Of a DNA stretch of 64,000 nt, positions 8,608 through 18,693 are shown piece after piece; the stretch's first letter is position 1; the number at the start of each line of letters is the position of its first letter. Source of the stretch: Cylindrospermum sp. FACHB-282 (GTDB lineage: Bacteria > Cyanobacteriota > Cyanobacteriia > Cyanobacteriales > Nostocaceae); the NCBI RefSeq assembly GCF_014697195.1, contig NZ_JACJRJ010000025.1:1-64000 (forward strand), in the 5' to 3' direction. The translations under genes were made by a program, and so were the position numbers. A model generated the notes under the pieces. That model was not told the DNA's origin. It was given only the letters and a program-made list of their open reading frames with translations, and searched no databases.

Positions 8608-10053
8608 ATGAACTTCTTTGATAAATTAAATAGTAAAATTTCGCAAAATCAAAGCTTACTATTTGTAGGACTTGATCCAAATCCAGAAATGATGCCTACC
8701 CGTTATGCATCTGAAAATATTATCACTGGGTTAGAAAATTGGTTGCAATTCATTATTGCAGAAACTGCTGATTTTGTATGTGCTTATAAGCCAACACTCG
8801 GCTTTTACGAAGCTTTAGGTGTTCCGGGGATAGAACTACTGCTGAAAACTTTAGCAGCTATCCCGGCAGATATGCCGATTATTTTAGATGCCAAACATAG
8901 TGATTTAAATACTAGTACCATCTTTGCCCATACTGTATTTACAGAATGGCAGGTAGATGCCATCACCCTGAGTCCCTATACTGGACAAGATCACGTAGCA
9001 CCATTTTTGGTTTATCCTGATAAAGCTGTGTTTATTTTGTGTTGTACTTCTAACCCAGGAGCAGCAACTTTACAGCAATATCCTACCAAGGAATCACCCC
9101 TTTATTTACAGGTAGTCAAGGAATCAAAAAATTGGGGAACTCCAGAACAATTGGGTTTAGAAGTAGGAACCACAAATGCTGGTGTTTTGGCGCTAATTCG
9201 GGCAATTGCTCCCGAACGCATCATCATGGCGCGTAGCATTTGGGCTGAGGGTAGTAATCTTAAAGAAATTTTAGCCGCAGGCTTGAATGCTAACGGTGAC
9301 GGTTTGCTAATTCCTGTACCTCAAGATATGTTAGGAAAACCAGAATTATCTAAAGAAATTCAGTCTTTACATTCAGAAATTAATCAAACCAAAACTGAAA
9401 TTATCTGGGATGGTTCCACCTGTGCTGTATGGTTTCCTGATATTTGTTTTTTAGATCAGCACCCTCACCAGGATTTGATTTTGCAACTTTATGATATTGG
9501 TTGCATTATGTTTGGTGATTTTGTCCAAGCATCAGGAGCTACTTTCCCTTATTATATCGACTTGCGGAAAATTATTTCCAATCCCCAAGTTTTTAATCAA
9601 GTGATCATTGCCTATGAAAATATTTTAAAAAATCTGACTTTTGATAGATTAGCAGGTATTCCCTATGGTTCTTTACCTACTGCTACTGGTTTATCTTTGC
9701 GCCTTGACTGTCCGATGATTTTTCCCCGAAAAGAGGTGAAAGCACATGGAACTCGGAAGTTAATTGAGGGTGACTTTTATCCTGGTGAAACTGTTGTGGT
9801 AGTTGATGATATTCTCATTAGCGGCAAAAGTGTCATGGAAGGGGCAGAAAAGTTAAAATCAGCGGGATTAAATGTTAAGGATATTGTGGTATTTATCGAC
9901 CATGAACAAGGGGTAAAAGACCGATTACAACAGAATGGTTATCTGGGTTACTCGGTTTTAACTATTTCAGAAATTATCTCTACTCTGTATCAAGCAGGAC
10001 GGATAAATGATGAGCAATTTTTAGCTTTTACACAAAGATATGAGGGTATATAA
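8608..10053 (+). CDS. pyrF-pyrE: Bifunctional OMP decarboxylase / orotate phosphoribosyltransferase
   Basis: A 481-residue fusion carrying the last two steps of UMP synthesis in the order PyrF then PyrE, opposite to the eukaryotic UMP synthase order. The N-terminal half (about 1-275) is a type 2 OMP decarboxylase: LLFVGLDPNPEMMP, LDAKHSDLN with the Lys/Asp catalytic set, and EVGTTNAGVL. The C-terminal part (about 340-481) is OPRTase with LPTATGLSLRL and the PRPP-binding VVVVDDILISGKS, which precedes VFIDHEQG. This arrangement is known in cyanobacteria. It stands alone downstream of the cytochrome/Mo pair. Confidence 0.93.
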   Translation: MNFFDKLNSKISQNQSLLFVGLDPNPEMMPTRYASENIITGLENWLQFIIAETADFVCAYKPTLGFYEALGVPGIELLLKTLAAIPADMPIILDAKHSDLNTSTIFAHTVFTEWQVDAITLSPYTGQDHVAPFLVYPDKAVFILCCTSNPGAATLQQYPTKESPLYLQVVKESKNWGTPEQLGLEVGTTNAGVLALIRAIAPERIIMARSIWAEGSNLKEILAAGLNANGDGLLIPVPQDMLGKPELSKEIQSLHSEINQTKTEIIWDGSTCAVWFPDICFLDQHPHQDLILQLYDIGCIMFGDFVQASGATFPYYIDLRKIISNPQVFNQVIIAYENILKNLTFDRLAGIPYGSLPTATGLSLRLDCPMIFPRKEVKAHGTRKLIEGDFYPGETVVVVDDILISGKSVMEGAEKLKSAGLNVKDIVVFIDHEQGVKDRLQQNGYLGYSVLTISEIISTLYQAGRINDEQFLAFTQRYEGI

Positions 10054-10106
10054 AGCCAATAAATTGCCTGCAATATCTCTACAGTAGTTTGCAGTAGCTG
10101 CAACTT

Positions 10107-10261
10107 CTATAGCAATCCTAAATGAGTTGTGAACATAAACGAACCGCCAAGACGCCCGCGCGCAGCGATGCCCGTTGGCGTAAGCCTGCCGTTAGGCATA
10201 GGGCTGTAGAGCGCCAAGAAAAGAAAAAGAAGTTTTCACATATAATTTAGGACTGCTATAG
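10107..10261. mobile_element. 155-bp MITE with CTATAGCAATCCTAAAT ends
   Basis: The left end reads CTATAGCAATCCTAAATGAG and the right end, read inward, CTATAGCAGTCCTAAATTAT; further in, both arms continue with TGTGAA. The interior contains a palindrome-rich module (about 10153-10209) that recurs inverted at 25203-25256. No coding capacity. It ends 28 bp before the AI-2E transporter start, so it may affect its expression. Confidence 0.75.
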
Positions 10262-10289
10262 TTTTTAGGTAATTTTTAAATTGGTGATT

Positions 10290-11384
10290 ATGAATTTTTC
10301 TCTCAATCAACTAATTAAATGGTTAATTTTAACGCTGCTATTTCCGCTAATCTTTCTCAATGGTTGGCTAGTATTGAGATTTTTTCAGTATTTTCAGCCG
10401 TTGGTGACTATTCTTGTGTTAGCGTCTTTGCTGGCTTTCATTTTAAACTATCCAACTTCCCTTCTCCAGGGACGAGGAGTTAAACGCAACTATGCAGTAG
10501 GGTTAGTTTTTATATTAGCATTGCTGATTTTAGTTGCTTTGGGTATCACATTAGTACCCGTTGCGTTAGAGCAATTTAATGATATGGCTAAACTATTTCC
10601 CCAATGGCTTGATTCTAGTGAAAAAAAGCTCAAAGGTTTGAATGATTGGGTTTTTAGCCAGAATTCAAGAGTTAATTTATGCCAAATATTAAATGATATT
10701 ATTAACCGATTACCTAATGAATTGGAGCATTTTTTCAATGAAATATTCAGCATTATTGTAGATACTATTGATAGTATTTCTGAGGCGTTAATTACAGTAG
10801 TGCTGACTTTTTATCTATTATTGGATGGTGAGAGGCTGTCGGAGTCAATAATTAAAAAGTTACCTTTAAAGTTTGGTCAATGTTTGAGAAATTCTCTTCA
10901 GCAAAATTTCCAAAATTATTTGATTGGTCAGGTAAGTTTGGCTTTGTTGATGGGACTTTCAGAAACATTAATGTTTTTAGTTTTTCGAGTCCAGTTTGGT
11001 TTACTTTTTGGTTTAGGAGTTGGGCTTTTGAGCTTAATTCCTTTTGGTGATGTTGTTAGTTTGATTATCATAACTTTAATTATAGCTTCACATGATTTTT
11101 GGTTAGCAGTGAAGATTTTTGTGGTAGCTTTTGTTATTGACCAGGTAATTGATCAGGCGATCGCACCCCGCATTTTAGGTGAATTTACGGGACTTAGACC
11201 AATATGGGTAATCATTTCTTTACTTGTGGGAACCTATATCGGCGGGGTGTTGGGTTTGCTAATAGCTGTACCAGTGGCGGGTTTAATCAAAGATGCAATT
11301 GAGGCTTTATCTGGTGATATTGATAACCCTGCTGAGGGTGAAGGTGTAGCAGAAATGTTAACTGAGAAGTCAGCAACGCAGTGA
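10290..11384 (+). CDS. AI-2E family transporter (permease)
   Basis: A 364-residue polytopic membrane protein of the PerM/TqsA (AI-2E, DUF20) family: two N-terminal helices, a long extramembrane stretch with amphipathic helices (about 95-160), then five or six C-terminal helices, with the conserved LGEFTGLRPIWVIISLLVG near residue 305. Members export diverse small molecules or act as Na+/H+ antiporters; the substrate cannot be inferred here. I use the ATG at 10290; an in-frame TTG at 10281 adds three residues. Confidence 0.88.
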   Translation: MNFSLNQLIKWLILTLLFPLIFLNGWLVLRFFQYFQPLVTILVLASLLAFILNYPTSLLQGRGVKRNYAVGLVFILALLILVALGITLVPVALEQFNDMAKLFPQWLDSSEKKLKGLNDWVFSQNSRVNLCQILNDIINRLPNELEHFFNEIFSIIVDTIDSISEALITVVLTFYLLLDGERLSESIIKKLPLKFGQCLRNSLQQNFQNYLIGQVSLALLMGLSETLMFLVFRVQFGLLFGLGVGLLSLIPFGDVVSLIIITLIIASHDFWLAVKIFVVAFVIDQVIDQAIAPRILGEFTGLRPIWVIISLLVGTYIGGVLGLLIAVPVAGLIKDAIEALSGDIDNPAEGEGVAEMLTEKSATQ

Positions 11385-11439
11385 GTTAGTGAGTTTGTTA
11401 AAAAACTAGACTTATAGCTTGCACCATAATGATAAGGAT

Positions 11440-12132
11440 TTAAACGTCAGAATTAGTAACTGAACTGATTATTTTTAGTAGCATATGGTGACAGCGAAAT
11501 TCAGCAGGATATGACTTCCCTGATGGAACTACCCGCTGGTGATCTGAGGTTTTATGGTCACGCTGGGAAAAATCTGGATGATTATTTAATGTACATGGTA
11601 CTTTGGCTGCAATATTGGTAAAAGCTTTGTTAGGATCACCAGAAAACAGATAACCAAGCATTCCTCCTTCACTAGAAAATGGTGCATATCTACAAGTTAT
11701 AAAGTTGTCATTTATCTCTTCTACATATTTACCTACCGCGCCATCTGATTTTAAAACTTTAGCTTCTAAAGGCCAGATAATCCTCTCATTAGAGATTAGA
11801 TAAAATGCAATATCATAGTGCGGTGGTTGTGCTTGTGCTGATTGACGACTTTCCCATTCATAGACTTCATGTTGAACATCAAATGGCTCATCTCCTGTCA
11901 TCTTTCTACGAATTTTTCGCTCAAGAGATTGAGTAATAGTCGTTTCTAGCTGCTCCTCTGCTTCATCACAATTAATTTGTAATAAAATCTCAGAAACCAG
12001 CAAATCATATCCTTCCCAGACAAGTTTTACAAGAATTGTTATTGCATCATTATTCCAACCTTTTGCTACTTCAACAAAATCTGGTGTATCTTTCCATCGC
12101 AATTCTGGGATTGTTTTACCTCTTCTAAGCAC
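11440..12132 (-). CDS. PD-(D/E)XK nuclease-like protein, partner of the methylase
   Basis: A 230-residue protein that I do not recognise as a named family. Asp107 in HYDIAFYL and Glu123-Ala-Lys125 in WPLEAKVL form a PD-(D/E)XK nuclease signature. The GTG start at 12132 overlaps the methylase stop by 8 bp and has a strong Shine-Dalgarno (GAGGAG) 7 nt upstream, inside the methylase gene, so the two are translationally coupled. It could supply the cutting activity of a two-subunit restriction-modification system. The alternative is an accessory protein. Fold assignment is by motif only. Confidence 0.65.
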   Translation of the reverse strand: MLRRGKTIPELRWKDTPDFVEVAKGWNNDAITILVKLVWEGYDLLVSEILLQINCDEAEEQLETTITQSLERKIRRKMTGDEPFDVQHEVYEWESRQSAQAQPPHYDIAFYLISNERIIWPLEAKVLKSDGAVGKYVEEINDNFITCRYAPFSSEGGMLGYLFSGDPNKAFTNIAAKVPCTLNNHPDFSQRDHKTSDHQRVVPSGKSYPAEFRCHHMLLKIISSVTNSDV

Positions 12133-15100
12133 TGTATGACTCCTCTATAACCTGCGATTCTTTATCAAAAGCTGTCCCCCACATCATAATATCTGCGGCT
12201 ACTTCATCAGCATCTCTTAAAGCCATAGAACGAGTCCAATAACGAATTTTGTCAGGTTTTATCAAATAAATAGTAGGAATGTTCAACCCATTCAATTGAA
12301 CGGAATCATAAACCCTCGCAACACGCTGATAAAATATTCCACCATCTTCTGTACTTCCTCTATCCAAACACAACTGATTTAATCTCTCCAATTGTTCTAG
12401 TAAATCAGGGGAGTCGATAGGCTCTATATGTACTCCTTCACAGTCAGGTCTATTAAGATAGATTGCAACTAAGCGTATAGGAAGTTTAGTATTAGTTTGC
12501 TCCTGAAATATAGTGGCACAAACTTGTTTATCTTGTCCAAATCCTGCTTTGAGAACTCGCAAGAAATACTCACAATATGCTGTAAGTTCAGGTTCAGTAT
12601 TATTTTTAGATTGGCCATTATCTCTACGGTGAGTTCTTTTTCGTCCAGGGGAAGCACTATCTCCTTTAAAATCTGGCAGAGTGTAATTAAAGAGATCATT
12701 AATTAGTACCCATTCACTATCCTTAAATTCAAAAGCCTGACGTATGCGCTCATCTACATCATCAATTGTTTTTATATTCTGTAATAAGCCGGCAATTTCT
12801 TCAGGTATTGGTAAACGCAATAAATCGCTTGGTTTTACTTCAGGAATATATGACGCAAAACGCCCACTTGAAAGAAGGAGATAATACACAGCTAACTTAC
12901 TTTTATAGCTGAGACAAGCTGCTTCTAAAGTTAAACTGTATTTCTTAGGAATATGTACACTAACGTAACTACCAGAGCATATAATACCTTGATTATTCTG
13001 CTCATCTGATTCAGTGATAGCAACATGAAAACGCCTTGATTTTTTCGACCAACTTAGTTTAATTATTAGTTGCGGTAAATCAAATGCAGCCAAATCAGTT
13101 AACCGATGTGTATATGGATCATCATTAAGGGGTAGTTGCTTTGCTACAAAGTGAGTAGCGGTTCCATCAGGAAATAGTTTAGTAAATTGTTTATCTTCTA
13201 AAATCCGTCTCCTTAAAATTGCTGTATGACGCTTTTGACGACTACCTCTAATAATTCCTTGAGATGATAAAACAATATTTAGACTTTCAAGTTTTGCCAG
13301 ACTCTGGTAGTTACTCAATCTACGAATTAGAGTAAGATCACGTCTTCCACCCCACATTAATGATGTCCAGACTAAAGGATCTGACACCGCCTCACGTTGA
13401 TAGATAATATTGATATCATTTGGTTCTATAATTATGTGATAGTAGTCCTCATTACTAGAAACTGGTTTTGGACAAATGTATGTCAAAGGCTCCCCGTCAG
13501 GAGGACTAGCGCACATTATAATAATACAAGCGGGAGAAATAGCATCTTTGAAAAGTCCAAAGCGTAATGCAGATAAATTAACTATCTCCTCAACTTTAAA
13601 TTCTGAAAAGAGTTTAGATCGAAATTCTTGGGCTGTGCCAACCTGATTAAAAATTAAGGCAAGAGCCGGTTGCATCATCGCAATTTTACCACCTTGTTTA
13701 GTTAAGACAGCAGTTTTTGGTAAAAATAAGGGGCCAATATTTTTATAAGAACTTTTCCAGTTACTGTTTTTAGCCCATAACTTTGCTAATGGGGTCATAC
13801 TTTTTTCACCCCACGGTGCATTACCAACAACTAAATCATATTTAGCGGCATCTTGAACAGAACGAAAACCTTCTTTATTTTCTTGAAAAAAGTCAGCATT
13901 TATTAATTGGCGTTCACGCAATCTTGGAAAGCGAAACTCATTTTCCCAATAATCTTGAGGTTCAACTTTATCAAGCATGGTTAAATAGAGGCTGAAAGAA
14001 GCTACTCTTACTGCTTGAGTATCTACATCAACACCAAATAAATTATTTTCTAATAAAGATTTTAAATCGCTGGACTGGATTGTTCTATTAAGATGAGCTT
14101 GTTCCCATCTATAAATTAAACGCTGAAATGCTTTAACCAGAAAAATTCCTGAACCACAAGCAGGGTCAAGAATCTTGATATCCCATTCTTGACTATCCCA
14201 AGGTAAAACACCATCTAGTATAAAATCTACTATATGTTCTGGTGTGTAATGAACTCCTGTACCGGATTTTTTACTAACAAATTCTTCATATATACTGCTA
14301 ATAAACTCTAAAGGTATAACGTCAAAGTGGTAGTATGACCAAAGACTTAGTTGTCCACTTTCCATGTCTACATGACCACTGACAAAATCAGCAAGTATAT
14401 TTAGGTGAATCTCTTTAACTTTTCTTTCTTCTGTTTGCCATTCGGCTTCACTTTCTTCTACTGTAGAACCTTTACCTGGGAATAAATCACCATTGAACTT
14501 ACCGTTGAGCCAACGAAAAAATTTATAAGTATCTCTATGATTTCTTAAAATCCCAGGTAAATTAGAGTATCTAGCTGATAATTCTCCAATTCTATATAAA
14601 TGATCAAGTAAGTTTGTATTTAGATCAGGGGTTCCTTCAGACTCTTGGCGATCAAAAAGAAATTGAATAAAAATAATTCTTGCTAATAAATCATGAATAG
14701 TGTCATCATCAAGTTTATTTTGTTGAAGTTTTTGTCGAACACTTTTCAGGTTTCTCAATAGCATCTGGTCAGCAGCCTGGCTACGTTGAAATCGCTGGCT
14801 ATTTTCTTGGAAAAATTGACCTGATACTAAATCAGCCCAGTGTAGACGAAAAGTTTCAGAGGCTTGTTCTGAAAGAGAAGGCTGATTAAATAATTCAAGT
14901 TCCTGTCTAGAAACTTCAATTACTGGGTTGATATTCTCTTCTGCTGCTGGCGGTTTTTCGTAGCACGTCCAAATTCTTAACCGGTTAGGTTCTGTTGTAA
15001 TTAATGATGGTGTACGAGAAAAACTCCAAGCAAGTCTATAAGTTTTTCTCAACGTGTCTTCTGATACTTCCCTTTGGAAATCGCACACCAGAGCAATGGG

Positions 15101-15310
15101 TGCTTCTGTTGAGTCACCTTCAGGATTTGCAGCCAGCACTCCTATTTGCACACCTTCACCATCTGGAAGTTTGCTGATAGCCGTTCCTAATTTTGCTTGA
15201 GCTATCCGTGCATAAATACTAGGCCCAGCACCAGATGGCCTCCAGATTTTTTCTGGAGTCGGCCAGTGAAGCTTCTCGTGTGCTAGTTCAAGTAGTCCAG
15301 ACTGTGACAT
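12125..15310 (-). CDS. Eco57I-like N6-adenine DNA methyltransferase (type IIG/BREX-PglX-like size)
   Basis: A 1061-residue protein. The SAM-binding motif I is DPACGSGIF (382-390), preceded by GVHYTPEHIVDFIL (352-365). The catalytic motif IV is NAPW (497-500), a variant of NPPY/W. The C-terminal half would hold the target recognition domain (for example LAKLESLNIVLSSQGI, and YIPEVKPSDLLRLPIP near 820). The N-terminal 150 residues resemble the regulatory or nuclease-like head of such enzymes, but I see no clear D-ExK triad there. It is followed by the overlapping nuclease-like gene, so the pair most probably restricts foreign DNA. No BREX or DISARM companions are present. Confidence 0.85.
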   Translation of the reverse strand: MSQSGLLELAHEKLHWPTPEKIWRPSGAGPSIYARIAQAKLGTAISKLPDGEGVQIGVLAANPEGDSTEAPIALVCDFQREVSEDTLRKTYRLAWSFSRTPSLITTEPNRLRIWTCYEKPPAAEENINPVIEVSRQELELFNQPSLSEQASETFRLHWADLVSGQFFQENSQRFQRSQAADQMLLRNLKSVRQKLQQNKLDDDTIHDLLARIIFIQFLFDRQESEGTPDLNTNLLDHLYRIGELSARYSNLPGILRNHRDTYKFFRWLNGKFNGDLFPGKGSTVEESEAEWQTEERKVKEIHLNILADFVSGHVDMESGQLSLWSYYHFDVIPLEFISSIYEEFVSKKSGTGVHYTPEHIVDFILDGVLPWDSQEWDIKILDPACGSGIFLVKAFQRLIYRWEQAHLNRTIQSSDLKSLLENNLFGVDVDTQAVRVASFSLYLTMLDKVEPQDYWENEFRFPRLRERQLINADFFQENKEGFRSVQDAAKYDLVVGNAPWGEKSMTPLAKLWAKNSNWKSSYKNIGPLFLPKTAVLTKQGGKIAMMQPALALIFNQVGTAQEFRSKLFSEFKVEEIVNLSALRFGLFKDAISPACIIIMCASPPDGEPLTYICPKPVSSNEDYYHIIIEPNDINIIYQREAVSDPLVWTSLMWGGRRDLTLIRRLSNYQSLAKLESLNIVLSSQGIIRGSRQKRHTAILRRRILEDKQFTKLFPDGTATHFVAKQLPLNDDPYTHRLTDLAAFDLPQLIIKLSWSKKSRRFHVAITESDEQNNQGIICSGSYVSVHIPKKYSLTLEAACLSYKSKLAVYYLLLSSGRFASYIPEVKPSDLLRLPIPEEIAGLLQNIKTIDDVDERIRQAFEFKDSEWVLINDLFNYTLPDFKGDSASPGRKRTHRRDNGQSKNNTEPELTAYCEYFLRVLKAGFGQDKQVCATIFQEQTNTKLPIRLVAIYLNRPDCEGVHIEPIDSPDLLEQLERLNQLCLDRGSTEDGGIFYQRVARVYDSVQLNGLNIPTIYLIKPDKIRYWTRSMALRDADEVAADIMMWGTAFDKESQVIEESYSA

Positions 15311-15509
15311 TCCTTTCTTTAAGCTGTATTAGAGTATGATTTCACGTTTCAACCATCACACTGTTATGAGTTGATTGATCTTCTTCAACAGTACAGAAGT
15401 ATTGGTGACTGCGGCAATAATACTTAAGCGTAGTTTACAAAGTCTTGATAATGTATCCTGTCATCAAGTTCTTTGATGCTGCATTGCAATGATAGCAGGA
15501 GAAACTGAC

Positions 15510-15538
15510 AAAAAAATCCCTGGCATTTCTACCAGGGG
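15510..15538 (-). terminator. Intrinsic terminator of clpC
   Basis: Read on the minus strand, the stem CCCTGG/CCAGGG around TAGAAATG is followed directly by a run of seven T. It lies about 40 bp past the clpC stop and is in the right orientation. Confidence 0.7.
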
Positions 15539-15576
15539 GAAATATTTACTTTAATAACAGTGATGAGGTCTAAATA

Positions 15577-18030
15577 TTAGCCAACACTTGCTAATAAGAA
15601 TTCGCGTGTTTCTGGCTTGGTTACTCTCACCTGACCGTCATCGTCAATATCGACAATGGCGGTGTCTCCATCAGTGATTTGACCAGAGAGTAGTGCTTCG
15701 GCTAGAGAATCTTCTAACAGGCGCATAATTGCCCGACGTAAGGGTCTAGCGCCGTAGCTGGGGTTGTAGCCTTCTTGTACTACGCGCTCTTTGAAGCGAT
15801 CGCTCACTTCTAGCTTAATTCCCCTTTCAATCAAACGGCCAGCCACATCAAGGAGCATGATCTCAGCAATTTGCTTGACTTCATCTTTAGCCAACTGAGT
15901 GAAGACGATAATCTCATCTAGACGATTCAGGAACTCAGGACGGAAGTAAGCTTTCAATTCCTCATTTACTAGGGTGCGAATGCGGTTGTAACTAGCTTCT
16001 GATTGATTGTCAGCGAACTCAAAACCTAAACCACTACCACCTTTTTCTATCACCTTAGAACCGATGTTAGAGGTTAAAATGATCAGCGTGTTCTTGAAGT
16101 CCACTTTCCGACCTTTGGCGTCGGTGAGTTGACCATCATCCAAGATTTGCAGCAGCATATTAAATACATCGGGGTGTGCTTTTTCGATTTCGTCGAATAG
16201 CAACACTGAGTATGGTTTGCGCCGCACAGCTTCTGTTAGTTGCCCGCCATCGTCGTAGCCAACGTAACCAGGTGGTGAACCAATCAGCTTGGAGACGGTG
16301 TGGCTTTCCATGAATTCCGACATATCTAGGCGAATCATCGCTTCTTCGGAACCGAAGAAATATGCAGCTAATGCCTTCGCCAATTCTGTTTTACCAACTC
16401 CAGTAGGGCCAGAGAAGATAAAGCTAGCAATGGGGCGATTGGGGTTCTTTAAGCCAACACGGGCCCGACGGATGGCGCGAGAAACAGATGTAACTGCCTG
16501 TTCTTGACCGATGAGCCGTTGGTGAAGGGTGTCTTCTAGGTGTAATAGCAACTCTGACTCAGATTCGGTCAGTTTGTTGACTGGTACTCCTGTCCAGGAA
16601 GCGACGATTTGGGCGATGTCTTCTTCGCTAACGATGGGGATAGTAGCAGTTTTGCCGGTTTCTGATTCGGCGTGCAGTTGTGTTTGCAGTTCCAATTCCT
16701 GGCCGCGTAACTTGACAGCTTTGCCAAAGTCTTGGACTCTAATGGCGTCCTCTTTGGATTTGGTAACAGTTATCAGTTCGCGCTTGAGTTCTTTATTGGT
16801 AGAAGAGTGAGAGTTTCGCAGATGCACACGAGAGCCAGCTTCATCAATTAAGTCAATGGCTTTATCTGGCAAAAAGCGATCGCTAATATAGCGCTCTGAC
16901 AACTCTGCTGCTGCCAAAATTGCTGCATCAGAAATATGTACTTTGTGGTGCTGTTCATAAGCACTGCGTAAGCCATAGAGAATTTGGACAGTTTCCTCGA
17001 TAGAGGGTTCCCCTACCAAAATCGGTTGGAAACGTCGCTCTAAAGCGGCATCGCGCTCAATGTGCTGACGGTATTCCTTGAGGGTGGTAGCACCAATGCA
17101 CTGGAGTTCGCCCCGTGCTAAAGCTGGCTTGAGGATGTTAGCGGCATCCAAACCACCTTCTGTACCACCAGCACCAACTAAGGTGTGTACTTCGTCTATT
17201 ACCAGGATGATATTGCCGAGGGAGCGAATTTCATCCATGATTTTCTTCAGGCGTTCTTCAAAGTCGCCGCGAAACCGAGTCCCAGATACCAGAGATCCCA
17301 TATCCAGACTAATAACTTGCTTGTTGAGCAAAATCTCTGGGGCATCTTGGTTGACAATGCGTTGAGCTATACCTTCAGCGATCGCTGTTTTACCAACTCC
17401 CGGTTCCCCAATCAACACTGGGTTATTCTTTGTCCGGCGACCAAGAATTTGAATAGTACGCTCAATTTCCTTTCCACGACCAACTACAGGGTCAAGCTTG
17501 CCGGATTGCGCTAGTTTGGTGAGATTTCTGCCAAACTCCTCTATAGTTAGCTTTTGGTTACGCTTTTGACTATTACCACCAACAAATACAGAGGTATCAT
17601 CACCTAAACGACGCATTACCGCAGTGCGGATAGCTTTCAGGTCAACTCCCAGATTTTGCAGTACTTTAGCGGCGACTCCTTCACCCGCTTCAGTTAACCC
17701 CAACAATAAGTGTTCCGTGTTTATGTAGTTGTGCCCAAGACCATGAGATTCTCTAAACGATTGCTCGAAAAGGCTCTTCACCTTGGGGGTAAAGGGAATT
17801 TCTGGGGGGACAAAACCAGATCCCCGACCAATAATTTTTTCTACTTCGCGGCGTGCATCTTTGAGGGTAACGCCCAATTCGGTCAGCACCTTAGCAGCAA
17901 CCCCTGTTCCTTCTCCCATCAACCCTAGGAGAATTTGTTCCGTTCCTACAAAATTGTGTCCCAGTCGGCGTGCTTCCTCCTGGGCTAGCATAATTACTCT
18001 AATGGCTTCGGAAGTGAAGTGTTCAAACAT
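15577..18030 (-). CDS. clpC: ATP-dependent Clp protease ATP-binding subunit ClpC
   Basis: HSP100 unfoldase that feeds substrates to ClpP/ClpR. The 817-residue protein has two Clp N repeats (about 1-145), AAA domain 1 with Walker A GEPGVGKT (208-215), a middle UVR/coiled-coil region, and AAA domain 2 with GPTGVGKT (near 545) and [12 protein letters not shown]. Full length for a cyanobacterial ClpC. It is flanked by an intrinsic terminator downstream. Confidence 0.97.
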   Translation of the reverse strand: MFEHFTSEAIRVIMLAQEEARRLGHNFVGTEQILLGLMGEGTGVAAKVLTELGVTLKDARREVEKIIGRGSGFVPPEIPFTPKVKSLFEQSFRESHGLGHNYINTEHLLLGLTEAGEGVAAKVLQNLGVDLKAIRTAVMRRLGDDTSVFVGGNSQKRNQKLTIEEFGRNLTKLAQSGKLDPVVGRGKEIERTIQILGRRTKNNPVLIGEPGVGKTAIAEGIAQRIVNQDAPEILLNKQVISLDMGSLVSGTRFRGDFEERLKKIMDEIRSLGNIILVIDEVHTLVGAGGTEGGLDAANILKPALARGELQCIGATTLKEYRQHIERDAALERRFQPILVGEPSIEETVQILYGLRSAYEQHHKVHISDAAILAAAELSERYISDRFLPDKAIDLIDEAGSRVHLRNSHSSTNKELKRELITVTKSKEDAIRVQDFGKAVKLRGQELELQTQLHAESETGKTATIPIVSEEDIAQIVASWTGVPVNKLTESESELLLHLEDTLHQRLIGQEQAVTSVSRAIRRARVGLKNPNRPIASFIFSGPTGVGKTELAKALAAYFFGSEEAMIRLDMSEFMESHTVSKLIGSPPGYVGYDDGGQLTEAVRRKPYSVLLFDEIEKAHPDVFNMLLQILDDGQLTDAKGRKVDFKNTLIILTSNIGSKVIEKGGSGLGFEFADNQSEASYNRIRTLVNEELKAYFRPEFLNRLDEIIVFTQLAKDEVKQIAEIMLLDVAGRLIERGIKLEVSDRFKERVVQEGYNPSYGARPLRRAIMRLLEDSLAEALLSGQITDGDTAIVDIDDDGQVRVTKPETREFLLASVG

Positions 18031-18262
18031 AGCGGGTTATTGCTCCCTTGCTGCTTGGACTTTGGGTGAGATAAAGTTCACCCTCATCTAAAGTTTCTTG
18101 TATTTTCTTAAAGATAATGTATCTTTATTTAAAGTTGAATGGCAGTGGTGAGAGCCGTATGAGCTCAGGTGTGGTTGCCGTCATCAGCCAAAAATGGCGA
18201 AATTCTAGGAATCATCACCATTAACTCCTGATCAATCTAAAATCCCGTAGGCTGTAACAATT

Positions 18263-18559
18263 ATGACAGAATACTCCGGAAGTAAAGATCAACAGCACCC
18301 CCTTTACAACCGCGATCGCCCCTCTATTGATATTCTACTCACTCAAGAGGCAACAGATTACAATTTGGCAGAATTAGCTAGGCTGAGAATTCGTTATCAA
18401 GGGTTCCCTGGTGCCAGAGACATTCAACAAGACCTAGATAAAGCCTTGCAGCGCTGGGGTTTGACCGAATCTGAACTTTTTGAAAAAACTCAAGCACTTC
18501 ACAAGATTGGGGGAATTTATCAAAGTCGCGGCAAAAAAGAAGAACAAGACTGGAATTAG
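18263..18559 (+). CDS. DUF3288 family protein
   Basis: A 98-residue protein of the cyanobacteria-specific DUF3288 family, recognisable from QQHPLYNRDRPSIDILL near the start and LARLRIRYQGFPGARDIQQDL in the middle. It is soluble, with no signal peptide. Function unknown. It is divergent from clpC with about 230 bp between. Confidence 0.85.
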   Translation: MTEYSGSKDQQHPLYNRDRPSIDILLTQEATDYNLAELARLRIRYQGFPGARDIQQDLDKALQRWGLTESELFEKTQALHKIGGIYQSRGKKEEQDWN

Positions 18560-18605
18560 CTAGTTGTCAACCACGCCTCAGAAAGTTCCTTTGTGGACTT
18601 TTAAT

Positions 18606-18637
18606 CAATCCCCGCGTCTTTAGACTGAGGAAGGTTA
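18606..18637 (+). mobile_element. Solo IS200/IS605-type right-end remnant
   Basis: The sequence AATCCCCGCGTCTTTAGAC (18607-18625) matches the hairpin arm after tnpB at 477-494 (AATCCCCGTGTCTTTAGAC) with one change, and is followed by a degenerate second arm (TGAGGAAGG). No tnpB sequence precedes it: the DUF3288 gene ends 47 bp upstream. It looks like a solo or decayed right end. Confidence 0.5.
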
Positions 18638-18678
18638 ATTGTCTCCCCTTTAATTTTTAATTGTTTTGACGCTGATTA

Positions 18679-18687
18679 TGTTATAAT
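18679..18687 (+). promoter_or_regulatory. Extended -10 promoter of putative small RNA
   Basis: TGTTATAAT is a perfect extended -10 (TGN-TATAAT). A good -35 at canonical spacing is not seen; TTGTTT lies 15 bp upstream. It would start transcription near 18694. Confidence 0.5.
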
Positions 18688-18693
18688 GCATTG

